DNA of 32,021 bases, taken from positions 541-32,561 of the forward strand of contig CAJUPI010000036.1 of assembly GCA_910588125.1 (NCBI GenBank), read 5' to 3'. How positions within the stretch are numbered: position 1 is the stretch's first letter; the number at the start of each line of letters is the position of its first letter. Under the pieces are notes generated by a model. It saw nothing but the letters and a program-made list of their open reading frames with translations, ran no database searches and had not been told where the DNA came from. Shown here one piece after another: positions 1-8,648 of the stretch. Made by a program: the position numbers and the translations under genes. This stretch comes from an uncultured Lachnospiraceae bacterium (GTDB lineage Bacteria > Bacillota > Clostridia > Lachnospirales > Lachnospiraceae).

Positions 1-137
1 ACCTCGATTCCGCTTCGCTCCATCTCGCTGTACGGGCTTCGCCCTATGGCAAAAGCGGTGTCTCCCCCACCGCAGTGCGCACACCTCGATTCCGCTTCGC
101 TCCATCTCGCTGTACGGGCTTCGCCCTATGGCAAAAG
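1..137. repeat. Two copies of a 55-bp direct repeat
   Basis: Bases 1-55 and 83-137 are identical, separated by a 27-bp linker. Each copy contains GCTTCGC twice (for example at 12-18 and 36-42). On the minus strand this reads GCGAAGC, a sequence known to form very stable mini-hairpins. The linker holds its own small inverted repeat (GCGGTG at 55-60, CACCGC at 68-73). The second copy runs straight into the long hairpin at 130-198. The block lies just downstream of the minus-strand operon that ends at 212. The first copy starts at base 1, so more copies may lie outside the window. This looks like a dispersed non-coding intergenic repeat; I do not recognise the family. Confidence 0.85.
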
Positions 138-198
138 TGATACCCTCCCCCTCGCTTTTGTGCAAGCACAACGCGAGGGGGAGGGTATCACTTTTGCC
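130..198. repeat. Long perfect hairpin downstream of the DUF operon
   Basis: A perfect 26-bp inverted repeat (130-155 and 173-198) encloses a 17-nt loop. The loop itself contains a nested 6-bp stem (TTGTGC at 158-163, GCACAA at 166-171). The whole element could fold as one hairpin of about 32 bp with one small internal bulge. It lies 13 bp past the stop codon of the last gene of the minus-strand operon, where a terminator or 3'-end stabiliser would be expected. There is no clean run of T after the stem on either strand; the only T-rich stretch (ACTTTT) is inside the arm. It may be a bidirectional stop or a RNase III processing site, or simply part of the repeat family that begins at base 1. 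Confidence 0.8.
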
Positions 199-211
199 GC
201 ACTGCTCATGC

Positions 212-1024
212 CTACGCCATGTTTCGATACTCCGTTTTCCAGCGGTAGAGCAGTGCGGCTTCTCCTTCTTGCCGTTTTATCGGATCCTGGCGGAATAGCG
301 TATCCAGTTCCTTTACCTTTTCGGATCCTTTTGCCTTTTCCTTCGCCTTTCCTAGCCTCTTCTCCCAAATCGCCTTCTTTGCTTCTGTAATCTCTCCTGC
401 CAAATCTTCTCCCAATATCAGGCGGCTGTCAATCTGGCTTAAATCATACAGGCGCTCCAGTACTGTCTCCTGCTCGGTCTTTCGATATGCATTTTGAAAG
501 GCGTCGAAAGCCTTATCCAACTGGAACATCCTGGCATAGCTGGAACCCAGATTATTCCATACCCGCCCTAAAAATGCATCGTCAATATAATCCTCCGCCG
601 GATACTCTAAAAGCTCCTGGTAAATCTTTACCGCCCGCCCATATTGCCGCAGGGAAAAAAGCTCGTCTGCTTTCAAACACATAAATTCTGCCGGATGCTT
701 CTTTCTGAGTGTTGCCGCCATCTGCCGGAAACGCCCCACCTCTGCCATGCTGTAATAATCACATTCTTGCAGAATAATCATCAGCGCTTCATCTGGATTT
801 TCTCCGCTTTTCAGCCATCGCTCCAATTTTAGTGCCAAAAATCCCTGATTCAGCTCTTCTCGCAAAAAGGAGAGCAGGCGCTCGTCAACAAAACCATCCA
901 GCACCAGCATCGGATGATTAAATATTACATAGGAAAGCTCCTGGGACGAATAGAGATGAATCCCCATTGGCTCCATAAAATATGGCCGCTTTACATGCTC
1001 CTGTCGGCACAACAATAAACTCAT
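212..1024 (-). CDS. Helical-repeat (TPR-like) protein, third gene of DUF operon
   Basis: A 270-residue soluble protein with no signal peptide or membrane segment. Residues about 110-190 have the spacing of tetratricopeptide-like helical pairs (LKADELFSLRQYGRAVKIYQ, then WNNLGSSYARMFQLDKAFDA), suggesting a protein-binding scaffold. The C-terminal 60 residues are very rich in Lys and Glu and are probably a charged helix. The start codon overlaps the stop of the preceding gene in an ATGA arrangement, with AGAGG just upstream, so translation is probably coupled to the DUF5716-type gene. The function is unknown. The operon suggests it works with the Hsp70/actin-like partner and the giant DUF5717-type protein, but that is inference. 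Confidence 0.8.
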   Translation of the reverse strand: MSLLLCRQEHVKRPYFMEPMGIHLYSSQELSYVIFNHPMLVLDGFVDERLLSFLREELNQGFLALKLERWLKSGENPDEALMIILQECDYYSMAEVGRFRQMAATLRKKHPAEFMCLKADELFSLRQYGRAVKIYQELLEYPAEDYIDDAFLGRVWNNLGSSYARMFQLDKAFDAFQNAYRKTEQETVLERLYDLSQIDSRLILGEDLAGEITEAKKAIWEKRLGKAKEKAKGSEKVKELDTLFRQDPIKRQEGEAALLYRWKTEYRNMA

Positions 1025-2238
1025 AGCATAACCTCTTGTCTAATCTGGACGTCCGAGGCAGGAAACAGTTCTCCAAAGCCACGGTCCCTCAACGTCACTT
1101 CCATCGTTCTTTCGTCTAAAAACAGCACTCGGATCTGTACTCGTGTCGTTCGCTCCGGCCGCCTGGGAAACCCCTCCAGCGGAATGGAAATCCGCTTTTT
1201 TTTCTTGGAATCCACCGCAGTCACCACAAAATCAATCGAGCTCTGATGATCCGGAATTACATCTATCACCGATACCCGATCATACCAGCAATCCCCTGCT
1301 GCCGCTACTGTCACCATCGTTTCCTGTCCCCGGTGAAGCACATTCATGGAAACGGTAGTCTTTAACCGCCCGTCGCAAATGCAGGTAAACGTTTCGCCAT
1401 CCTTTTGCTCCTCCGCCGCCCGGCATGCCGCTCCCCGGGCAAACAGTCCCTGCTCCACATACACCCTTCGTTTGGAACAAAGAAATTTCATCAAGCCGTC
1501 CGCCCAATGCTGGCTGGCAAAACCCTTGCCCGTCAAAAATACTGCTGAATATGCCTTCCTCGCCATCATCCGCTCTGCACAAGAAGTAAAAATCCGATCC
1601 GCCAAACGGCTGCCGGAAGAAGTCTTTAAAATATCCAGGCTAAAGCCTTCTTCCAGATCTTCATATTCTGCTACTACCGTGACCTTCTTCATGCCACGCT
1701 CGACCTTCATCTCATAATACCGCAGTCCTGCCTCCGCTAAGTCAAACATCCCTACTGTATTATTCCAGATCTCTTTTTTCTGGCTCAAGGTATAATAGAT
1801 AAAGCTCTCAGAATGGCTGATTACCTGCACCCGCTCCGCCAAAATCCCCATCCTCGTTGACAATTCCCGTAACATCCGGTTCAATTTCGGATCCAGTCTC
1901 TTTACCGCTATCACCAACTGTTCTATCTCCGGTTTCTGATACTCCTCCTTCGGGAGTTTCAAAACCCGATCCAGAAACCGCAATAACAAATCTTTCCCCT
2001 CATAACGCACTTCCCCGAGAGTTGCCGTCCCGTCGCGCATGGCAAGATTTAACAGCTTATCCACAATAATGCCGTCCCCCTTCAGCGTATGTGCATAAGC
2101 CTCCTCTCCCACATACCATTCCTCCACATTTTTATTGCGGCAGATCACAGTAGGAATCGTCCACAGCTTTTCTTCCTCCGGGCAATGGATCTGCGTATAT
2201 TCATCACACAAATCAACCCCTACCAAAAGTCCGTCCAT
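1021..2238 (-). CDS. DUF5716-type protein, Hsp70/actin-like fold suspected
   Basis: A 405-residue cytosolic protein that resembles the Lachnospiraceae DUF5716 family as I remember it. The sequence hints at a divergent actin/Hsp70 ATPase core: an N-terminal segment LLVGVDLCDEYTQI in the place of phosphate-1, a WYVGEEAYAHTL segment like the 'VGxxA' of Hsp70s near residue 42, GMFDLAEAGLRYYEM near 165 in the place of phosphate-2, and AVFLTGKGF near 235 like the adenosine loop. The Gly-rich nucleotide loops are poorly conserved, so ATP hydrolysis is doubtful. The RBS is GAGGATGG. It sits between the 1191-residue gene (68 bp upstream) and the TPR-like gene (4-bp overlap downstream), so the three are most likely one transcript. 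The biochemical role is unknown. Confidence 0.75.
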   Translation of the reverse strand: MDGLLVGVDLCDEYTQIHCPEEEKLWTIPTVICRNKNVEEWYVGEEAYAHTLKGDGIIVDKLLNLAMRDGTATLGEVRYEGKDLLLRFLDRVLKLPKEEYQKPEIEQLVIAVKRLDPKLNRMLRELSTRMGILAERVQVISHSESFIYYTLSQKKEIWNNTVGMFDLAEAGLRYYEMKVERGMKKVTVVAEYEDLEEGFSLDILKTSSGSRLADRIFTSCAERMMARKAYSAVFLTGKGFASQHWADGLMKFLCSKRRVYVEQGLFARGAACRAAEEQKDGETFTCICDGRLKTTVSMNVLHRGQETMVTVAAAGDCWYDRVSVIDVIPDHQSSIDFVVTAVDSKKKKRISIPLEGFPRRPERTTRVQIRVLFLDERTMEVTLRDRGFGELFPASDVQIRQEVML

Positions 2239-2306
2239 CTATCATCCATCCTCTTTCTTAAACCATTGCTGCCATCCCCCTCCTGGCTGGCAAGGATAGC
2301 AACCAG

Positions 2307-5300
2307 TTACATCACCTGGAACAGTTCCTCCATCATTGCACTATCTTCTACATATCGGCGCATCTTTTCCTTCAAAGACGCCTCCTCCTTCACTGCCAGG
2401 CACAATCCCATCTCATTGAGCGCTGCAAACCGGCTCTCCTGTTTTTTCTCCTGCCCCGGCTCCCAGGAAAGGCTTCCCTCCTTCGCCAGCATCAGATTTT
2501 CCTCTCGTTTTTCATAGATCCGGTATTCGAGAATTTCCCCTTCAAATAATACTTTCTGACGGATAAAAATACCCGGATATACCCGGCGCATTTCCTCCCA
2601 ATGGTATTCCTCCTCCTCTGGCAGTATCCGTATCTGCAGGGCCGGCCGGGAATCGCGGCTTCCCTGATATTCCACGATCACCTGTTCCATAACGGAATCC
2701 GACATGGAAATCCATTTGCCCAGTTCCTTAAACCAGGAAAATACACGGCCCTCTGCCAGAAGATGGCGAACGATCGTCTGGCAAAGCTCTTTTCGTTCCC
2801 CCTCCAGCACTGGTAAAGAGGCATAGTAACGTGATAATGCCAGCAGATAGACAGTAGGCACCTTATCAAAATCGCTAACTCCCTGAATAGCTTCCTCCAG
2901 ATAAGCAAACACCTGATCCTTTGCCGGTTGCCCTTTCAGAAAATACTCGGAGGACTTCATGGTAAAATACGCCTTAACCAGACTTTCCCCTGTCTTCTTT
3001 CCTGCCACATACCAGTCAAAAACCTGGTCCATCCGTTCGGTCTCTCCCGTAAAAAGCATCTGTGCCAGCAAACGTTCCGGCATATCATATACCCGGATTT
3101 TCTCCCGCACTGCCTGATTCAAAATCCGGAACATCTGTTTCCCGGAGCCATTAAAATGTTCACAGAGGAAATCCAACAAAATACCGTCGTATTTCCCCTC
3201 TGAAAAAAGCTTACATGACAATGTCAGCAAGGTGTTTTCTTCACTGGATGCCTGCCGCTTTAGCATCTGCGTGCATAGCTTTAAAAGCCTGGTATTCCGG
3301 ATATCCTCAAAGCCATACTTGCGCGCTCTCGCCCAGGCCTCCGAAATATATCCCTGTTGAATCAGAATTTCACAGATCCCGGCCCGCTCCTGTCTTGTCA
3401 GCCGATCCATATTGAGATTCACCAGATACCCGGCGCTTCCCGGGACATCATTACCTTCCTTTTTGGCCCGTTTTTGATAATATTGGATCATCCGCAAAAG
3501 TATTTTCTTCCGGTACACTGGCTTCAGCTTCAAATCTCCGGCGATTCGTTCCAGAGTCATTACATCGGCATCCTCAGCAATCCCCTGATCCACAATCTCT
3601 CCGCATTCCTGCAACCGCAGCATCTCATGGCTGGGATATACTTCATAGCAACGCTCCTCCAGCTCCCGGATATTTTCCTTTTTCATGGCCGGAAGCTTTC
3701 GGCAGGGGATATTGGCATAGCGGTTGCCATAGCTGTCCTGAAAAAGCAGCACCGAATGTTCCCGAAACAATGGTACGTATGCCATTTTGTCCTTTACCAA
3801 AAAGGCATCCTCCTCCTCCAGCTCTTCATAACAGACAATCACATATTTGATATTGGGATTATCAATTTCCACACGGTAGGACCGCAAAATCGCCGGCAAG
3901 ACACGTGCCACCCGCCGATCAATCATCTCTTTATAAATCATATGCTGGTACAATACCACCAGACGCCGGTTTACCCGGGCTCCTAAAAGCTGCTCCATCG
4001 TAAACTTTTCGATATCACGCTCATATTGGCGGTAGAGCTCTGCATCTGGCTTCATATATTTTAAAATATTCGAATACAACAGGGAACGGCTGTATTCATC
4101 CAGAGATTTTTCATAAGAAAAATACAACAATACCTCATGAGGAAGCAAATAAGGATAATCCTTTGGCAATGAATACAGATAGTATTCATATAAGCGGGTC
4201 AAACTCACGCCTGTCTCCAGCGCCTTCTGATACCAGGTAAAATATTTCTCCTCCCGGCAGTCCCCTTTTATCAATATTGCACATACCGCACTTAAGAATT
4301 CCTTCTCCGGATATTTCTCATATAGTGCCGCCAGTAAACGATGGCAGGAAACGCTATAATGCTTGACAACCCCGGCCAGCTCAACCGCCCGCTCGGCCAG
4401 CTCCCGTTGAAGGATTCCCCGGCGGACTGCAAAATTCAGTACCTGAATCTCAAACTTTCCCAATCGGTGCATCAAAAGAGGCACCTTCTCCCAGATGCGA
4501 AAAGCCTCAAGATACACAAACGGACTACAGCATCCCCGATCGCACAGCCGGCGCATCTGTTCCAAAAGTCCGGCCGGATTCTCCAAAAGCTCCGGCTCCA
4601 GCTTCAGCCACAATAAGAAAAGATAGGAATGGCGATTTTCCTCCAAAAGGCACTTCCTGACCAGGCGAATCAGCGTATCGCGCTGTCCCCCCTTCTTTTG
4701 CAACATCTGCAAAAGATATTGATAAAAACAGTAGAGCTCCGGCATATCCCGCCTTTGATCCAAAAGCTCACCCTGATGAGCCTCCAAAAGCGCCTCCGCC
4801 CGCTCCTTCTGCCCTTCCAAAATCATCTGCTCCGCCTGAAGCAACACATTAAGAGGGGTCTCTCCATTCCTCCGGCGCAGATTTTCCAGCTCCTGCCTCA
4901 TCGGATCTAGCAGGGACTTCTGTTCTCCACTTTTTATCTCATATTCCAGCCGTAGCTGTAAATAATGTCCCAGGTTTTCCCGCTCACCACTATGAGGGAT
5001 GAGCAGCTCCTCATCTCCCCCCTGCGCCTCGACATACACCAGGACCGATTCCCGGATTGTGGCTATCATCATCGCGCCCAGGTTCCGCCCCCCGTGCATC
5101 CGGGCCGGATTCACCACGTACGTTACCTGGCATACACCATCCTTAAAATCTGCCGGCCCGAAAAACTTCTTCGGAAATTCCAGGAAATCCCCGTCCGCCA
5201 AAACCTGAAACTGCACATATCCCCAGGTACTGGCATGGACCTCCAGGCACTCTTTTACCGGCTTATCCAGCTTTTCATAGCTCAGATGATGGTTTTCCAC

Positions 5301-5882
5301 CTCCAGCCGCACCGGTTCCTTTGCCTTTAATGCCACCAGAAATTCTTCCAGCAGATTTTGCCGGTTTCCCCGCCCTTTTAGTCCGTCATATAAAGCCCGC
5401 ACATGAATATCCTGCATAAAAGGCGCTTCCACAAAGTCCTGATATTCAAACAGCCGCAAAGCCGTCTCCTGATCCTTCCGGGCAAGCCCGGCAAAATCCT
5501 CCGCTTTCAGCAAATTCTCTAAAGTCCTGCCAGACGCCTCTACCTCTATGGAAAAAGAATATGGAATTTTTTGTTCCCCAGCGTTCGTCACAAGATAAAG
5601 GGCCCCCGTAATCACATCCTTCTGGGTCAGGTACATGCTGTCGATCTCGAATGTAATGCGATTGCGGACGCCGCCAAATGCGTTATTGACAACGCGGACA
5701 CGAAGATTGGAAGAGTAGACCAGCCCCTTGATAAAACGGCCGTCCTCATCCGTTACGGTTATCATCCTTTTTGTCACTTCCCCGGCATGAACCGTGTCCG
5801 TCAGCTCCGCCGGATTCAAAACCAGCCTTAATGCCTCCGGATCCACGATCCCTTTGGCCAGCCGGTTGATTCTTTCTCTCAT
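2307..5882 (-). CDS. Giant DUF5717-type protein
   Basis: A 1191-residue protein with no signal peptide or transmembrane segment, resembling the DUF5717 family of Lachnospiraceae. The first 110 residues look like a beta-rich domain (alternating hydrophobic strands such as RMITVTDEDGRFIKGLVYSS). A second beta-rich part lies near 190-300. From about 310 to 1050 the sequence is almost entirely amphipathic helix with repeated Leu, Tyr and Arg, like TPR/HEAT solenoids. The last 120 residues again look mixed. AGGTGG precedes the ATG at good spacing. It is first in its operon, divergent from the DUF4364-type gene across 138 bp. On the minus side of that gap I see two overlapping TAAGAT boxes but no good -35. 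It is probably a large scaffold for the DUF5716-type partner; the role is unknown. Confidence 0.78.
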   Translation of the reverse strand: MRERINRLAKGIVDPEALRLVLNPAELTDTVHAGEVTKRMITVTDEDGRFIKGLVYSSNLRVRVVNNAFGGVRNRITFEIDSMYLTQKDVITGALYLVTNAGEQKIPYSFSIEVEASGRTLENLLKAEDFAGLARKDQETALRLFEYQDFVEAPFMQDIHVRALYDGLKGRGNRQNLLEEFLVALKAKEPVRLEVENHHLSYEKLDKPVKECLEVHASTWGYVQFQVLADGDFLEFPKKFFGPADFKDGVCQVTYVVNPARMHGGRNLGAMMIATIRESVLVYVEAQGGDEELLIPHSGERENLGHYLQLRLEYEIKSGEQKSLLDPMRQELENLRRRNGETPLNVLLQAEQMILEGQKERAEALLEAHQGELLDQRRDMPELYCFYQYLLQMLQKKGGQRDTLIRLVRKCLLEENRHSYLFLLWLKLEPELLENPAGLLEQMRRLCDRGCCSPFVYLEAFRIWEKVPLLMHRLGKFEIQVLNFAVRRGILQRELAERAVELAGVVKHYSVSCHRLLAALYEKYPEKEFLSAVCAILIKGDCREEKYFTWYQKALETGVSLTRLYEYYLYSLPKDYPYLLPHEVLLYFSYEKSLDEYSRSLLYSNILKYMKPDAELYRQYERDIEKFTMEQLLGARVNRRLVVLYQHMIYKEMIDRRVARVLPAILRSYRVEIDNPNIKYVIVCYEELEEEDAFLVKDKMAYVPLFREHSVLLFQDSYGNRYANIPCRKLPAMKKENIRELEERCYEVYPSHEMLRLQECGEIVDQGIAEDADVMTLERIAGDLKLKPVYRKKILLRMIQYYQKRAKKEGNDVPGSAGYLVNLNMDRLTRQERAGICEILIQQGYISEAWARARKYGFEDIRNTRLLKLCTQMLKRQASSEENTLLTLSCKLFSEGKYDGILLDFLCEHFNGSGKQMFRILNQAVREKIRVYDMPERLLAQMLFTGETERMDQVFDWYVAGKKTGESLVKAYFTMKSSEYFLKGQPAKDQVFAYLEEAIQGVSDFDKVPTVYLLALSRYYASLPVLEGERKELCQTIVRHLLAEGRVFSWFKELGKWISMSDSVMEQVIVEYQGSRDSRPALQIRILPEEEEYHWEEMRRVYPGIFIRQKVLFEGEILEYRIYEKREENLMLAKEGSLSWEPGQEKKQESRFAALNEMGLCLAVKEEASLKEKMRRYVEDSAMMEELFQVM

Positions 5883-5936
5883 AGTACCACCTGTTCAGAT
5901 TTCTCGTCATTTCATCTTATCTTAGCATATTTTCAC

Positions 5937-5965
5937 TTGATTTAAAAGGTTTAAATTGGTATGAT
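5937..5965 (+). promoter_or_regulatory. Sigma-A promoter of the DUF4364-type gene
   Basis: TTGATT (5937-5942), a 17-bp spacer, then TATGAT (5960-5965). The in-frame ATG at 5961 falls inside this -10 box. The translated start must therefore be the later ATG at 6021, which has its own Shine-Dalgarno. Confidence 0.75.
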
Positions 5966-6020
5966 AAAGAAAAAGTTTTGTAGCAGTTCAGACTTTTATG
6001 AGATGAAAAGAGGCATAACT

Positions 6021-6551
6021 ATGTTATCGGACCCCATGACGCTATATAAATTGATGAATCTCTATATGCTTAAACAGGTGAACTTCCCTCTGACCAACGC
6101 TCAGTTGACAGAATTTTTCCTCCAGCATGAATATACCAATTATTTCACTTTACAGCAGGCTTTAAATGAACTACAGGAATCCGGCCTGGTCCGTGCCGAA
6201 TCTTCTCACAACAGTACCCGCTACGAAATCACCCGCGAAGGAGAAGATACCCTGAATTTTTTTGGCAACAATATCTCACCTGCCATCGTGGAAGACATGG
6301 ATGCTTACCTGAAAGAGAACCGCTTCCGCATGCGCAACGAAGTCAGCACTATCTCCGATTATTACAAATCCACCAACCAGGATTACATCGTTCACTGTGA
6401 GGTACGGGAAGGGCGTGGTTCTTTGATAAACTTAGAGCTTTCCGTTCCCGACAAAGATCAGGCTGAGCTGATGTGCTCCCACTGGGTAACGCACAGCCAG
6501 GAAATCTACGCATTCGTGATGCGGACTCTGATGAGAGACTCCGCACAATAG
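6021..6551 (+). CDS. DUF4364-type winged-helix protein
   Basis: A 176-residue protein starting MLSDPMTLYKL, preceded by AAAGAGG at 7-nt spacing. The ATG 60 bp upstream lies in the promoter and is rejected. Residues about 1-75 have the pattern of a winged helix-turn-helix (LTNAQLTEFFLQHEYTNYFT, then LNELQESGLVRAE and TRYEITREGEDTL), as in PadR-like regulators. The rest is a mixed domain that may dimerise or bind a ligand. It resembles the DUF4364 family of Clostridia, which is commonly treated as a predicted transcriptional regulator. Being divergent from the DUF5716/5717 operon makes that operon a natural target, but no clear operator palindrome is visible between them. Confidence 0.8.
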   Translation: MLSDPMTLYKLMNLYMLKQVNFPLTNAQLTEFFLQHEYTNYFTLQQALNELQESGLVRAESSHNSTRYEITREGEDTLNFFGNNISPAIVEDMDAYLKENRFRMRNEVSTISDYYKSTNQDYIVHCEVREGRGSLINLELSVPDKDQAELMCSHWVTHSQEIYAFVMRTLMRDSAQ

Positions 6552-6631
6552 TCCGCCGCTTCCCTAAGGGTGGCAAAAAAGAAGGTGCCGCCAAATAAGC
6601 CGCCGGCCATTTTGCGACACCTCTTCGCATT

Positions 6632-7654
6632 TTATTCCTCGTATCCATTCGGATTATTCTTCTGCCATCTCCAGGAATCCTCACACATCTCACGGATCCC
6701 GTACTTCGCCTTCCAGCCAAGCTCTTTTTCGGCTTTTGCCGGATCTGCATAACAGGCAGGAATATCACCCGCACGCCGATCTTTAAATACATAATTGATT
6801 TTTAAATCATTTGCCTCTTCAAAAGCATTGATCACATCCAGCACACTGTAGCCTGTCCCGGTACCTAAGTTATAAATCCACACGCCACCGGATTCTCCCG
6901 CCATCTTATCCAACGCTTTTACATGGCCATCTGCCAAATCAACTACATGGATGTAATCACGGACACAGGTCCCGTCCGGGGTATCATAGTCATTGCCAAA
7001 TACGCCCAGACATACCAGCTTGCCAACGGCCACCTGCGTGATATAGGGCAACAGGTTATTCGGGATACCCTTGGGATTCTCACCGATTCGGCCTGTCTTA
7101 TGGGCTCCGATAGGATTGAAATACCGCAGCAGCATAACCTTCCACTCCGGATCAGCAGTATGCAAATCCGTCAGAATCTGCTCCAGCATTCCTTTGGTGC
7201 GGCCATAAGGATTGGTGATCTCTCCCTTGGGGCACTCTTCGGTGATCGGAATAAATGCCGGATCTCCATACACGGTTGCAGAGGAACTAAACACAATGCT
7301 CTTTACCCCATGGTTTCTCATGGAATCGCAGAGAATGAGGGTTCCGGTAATATTGTTATGATAATATTCCAACGGCTTATACACAGACTCACCTACAGCC
7401 TTCAGACCCGCAAAATGGATCACGCCGTCGATCTTCTCATTATCAAACACCCGGTCCAGCGCCGGCTTATCCAGCAAATCCACCTCATAGAAGGTCACCT
7501 TTTTTCCGGTAATCTCTTCCACCCGCTTCAAAGATTCTTTACAGGAGTTGCAAAGGTTATCCACCACCACCACATCATACCCCGCATTCAGAAGCTCAAC
7601 ACAAGTATGGCTGCCGATATAACCGGCTCCCCCTGTAACTAAAATAGTAGCCAT
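6632..7654 (-). CDS. galE: UDP-glucose 4-epimerase
   Basis: A 340-residue short-chain dehydrogenase/reductase of the usual GalE length. It interconverts UDP-galactose and UDP-glucose with bound NAD in the cytosol, as the last step of the Leloir pathway and as a source of UDP-Gal for cell-surface glycans. The Rossmann motif TGGAGYIGSH lies at residues 7-16, the catalytic Ser in SSSATVYG near 124, and the Tyr-xxx-Lys pair at Y150/K154 (NPYGRTK). The start is supported by AAGGAGG at 8-nt spacing. It has its own promoter and converges with the DUF4364-type gene, so it is monocistronic. galK lies 13 kb away in a separate unit and galT is not in the window. Confidence 0.97.
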   Translation of the reverse strand: MATILVTGGAGYIGSHTCVELLNAGYDVVVVDNLCNSCKESLKRVEEITGKKVTFYEVDLLDKPALDRVFDNEKIDGVIHFAGLKAVGESVYKPLEYYHNNITGTLILCDSMRNHGVKSIVFSSSATVYGDPAFIPITEECPKGEITNPYGRTKGMLEQILTDLHTADPEWKVMLLRYFNPIGAHKTGRIGENPKGIPNNLLPYITQVAVGKLVCLGVFGNDYDTPDGTCVRDYIHVVDLADGHVKALDKMAGESGGVWIYNLGTGTGYSVLDVINAFEEANDLKINYVFKDRRAGDIPACYADPAKAEKELGWKAKYGIREMCEDSWRWQKNNPNGYEE

Positions 7655-7734
7655 GTCTCATTCCTCCTTCTCAATAGGGCTCTTCTGCCGTCCGGCATTC
7701 CCCTTCGGCATTGCTTTGAAAAGCCTTTTTCCTT

Positions 7735-7763
7735 ATTATAAACGGAAACAACTGATAAAACAA
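7735..7763 (-). promoter_or_regulatory. Sigma-A promoter of galE
   Basis: On the minus strand TTGTTT (7758-7763), a 17-bp spacer and a perfect TATAAT (7735-7740). This gives a leader of about 70 nt before galE. The leader contains a twice-repeated AATGCCG and a weak GCCG/CGGC stem, but nothing recognisable as a riboswitch. Confidence 0.75.
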
Positions 7764-7848
7764 TAACAAAATCTTCTCATTTTCTGTCTTTTTGTTACCG
7801 GATTTCTTTTTTATCTCTTTGTCAACTTTTTGTCATTTCTGAAAAAGC

Positions 7849-7878
7849 TTGACCCGCTCCCCCTCCATACAGTATAAT
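7849..7878 (+). promoter_or_regulatory. Sigma-A promoter of the cyclase/reductase operon
   Basis: TTGACC (7849-7854), an 18-bp spacer and a perfect TATAAT (7873-7878). An in-frame candidate start codon at 7849 coincides with this -35 box, so translation must begin downstream. The 272-bp gap between galE and this operon holds this promoter and the galE promoter back to back; I see nothing else in it. Confidence 0.8.
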
Positions 7879-7926
7879 AAAATGACAAAAAAGCATTACG
7901 ACTATAATATTCAGGAGGTATTTTTC

Positions 7927-8613
7927 ATGAGCGTATACCAGTTAGGGAATCTGAGAATCGTTGATTTAACCAAGATTTTGGATCCAAAAACAGAGTCCCG
8001 CCGCTGCGGGTTGACCCGTTTCAACACCGGCGGACCCATTCCGGATTTCCACACTATCATGGATTTAACCAGCCATTTGGGAACCCATTGTGAGTGTCCT
8101 TATCACCATGACGATAATTGGCCCAGCGTGGCTGATCTGCCCCTGACTACTTTTTTAGGCAGAGCAATCTATGTGGATTTTAAGGATACCGTTGCCCCGC
8201 GTACTCATATTTCCGCTGCTGACCTCGACCGTGCCACTGCCGGCAAGCTCAAAGAGGGGGACATCGTGATTATTGATTCTTCTTATAAGATTCCTCCGTT
8301 CACTCCCAAGACCAACACGGATGAGGACAAGCGCCTGCTAGTTGGGGAGGAAAGCGCGATCTGGTTCCGGGATCACAAAGTAAAATGTGTTGGCTTTGGC
8401 GATGGTGTCTCTATCGAGAGCAGCAATGAGGATGTGAAGCCCTTCCACGACATTTTGATGGCAGAAAATATTGTATTCCTGGAAGTACTGCAAAATTTAG
8501 AAGAGCTGAATACAGACGTTTTCTTCATGTCCTACAGCCCGCTTCCCATCAAGGGCTTGGATTCTTGCCCGATCCGCGCATATGCTATCGAGGGGCTCGC
8601 TGAATTTTCATAA
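7927..8613 (+). CDS. Cyclase-family metal hydrolase (kynurenine-formamidase-like)
   Basis: A 228-residue protein of the 'putative cyclase' family, which includes bacterial arylformamidase and other metal-dependent amide or lactone hydrolases. The metal-binding signature is visible at residues 50-61 as HLGTHCECPYHH, matching the family pattern HxGTHxDxPxH except that the usual Asp is Glu (E56). A second conserved block is GFGDGVSIESS near 160. AGGAGG at 8-nt spacing sets the start; an upstream ATG lies in the promoter. It is followed 35 bp later by a ketopantoate-reductase-family gene, so the two probably act on related 2-keto or 2-hydroxy acids. The true substrate cannot be read from the sequence, and there are no other tryptophan-catabolism genes here. 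Confidence 0.85.
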   Translation: MSVYQLGNLRIVDLTKILDPKTESRRCGLTRFNTGGPIPDFHTIMDLTSHLGTHCECPYHHDDNWPSVADLPLTTFLGRAIYVDFKDTVAPRTHISAADLDRATAGKLKEGDIVIIDSSYKIPPFTPKTNTDEDKRLLVGEESAIWFRDHKVKCVGFGDGVSIESSNEDVKPFHDILMAENIVFLEVLQNLEELNTDVFFMSYSPLPIKGLDSCPIRAYAIEGLAEFS

Positions 8614-8648
8614 ATCGGCAGACGATATTTGATGAAAGGAATGGAAAA

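Noticed and set aside
1..137. Possible CRISPR array
   Set aside because: Only two repeat units of 55 bp with one 27-bp linker are present, the linker is itself an inverted repeat, and no cas genes are in the window.
3357..3986. Long plus-strand open frame (209 codons) opposite the DUF5717-type gene
   Set aside because: It lies wholly inside a well-formed minus-strand gene, has no credible RBS or family motif, and has the odd composition of an antisense frame.
6552..6631. Terminator between the convergent DUF4364-type gene and galE
   Set aside because: The GC-rich GGCGGC/GCCGCC stretches are mostly direct repeats and I cannot draw a stable stem followed by Ts.
6923..7642. Plus-strand open frame of 239 codons opposite galE
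   Set aside because: It is antisense to an intact galE with all catalytic residues, and has no motifs of its own.
7655..7734. Riboswitch in the galE leader
   Set aside because: The leader is short and has only a weak GCCG/CGGC stem; it matches no riboswitch architecture I know.
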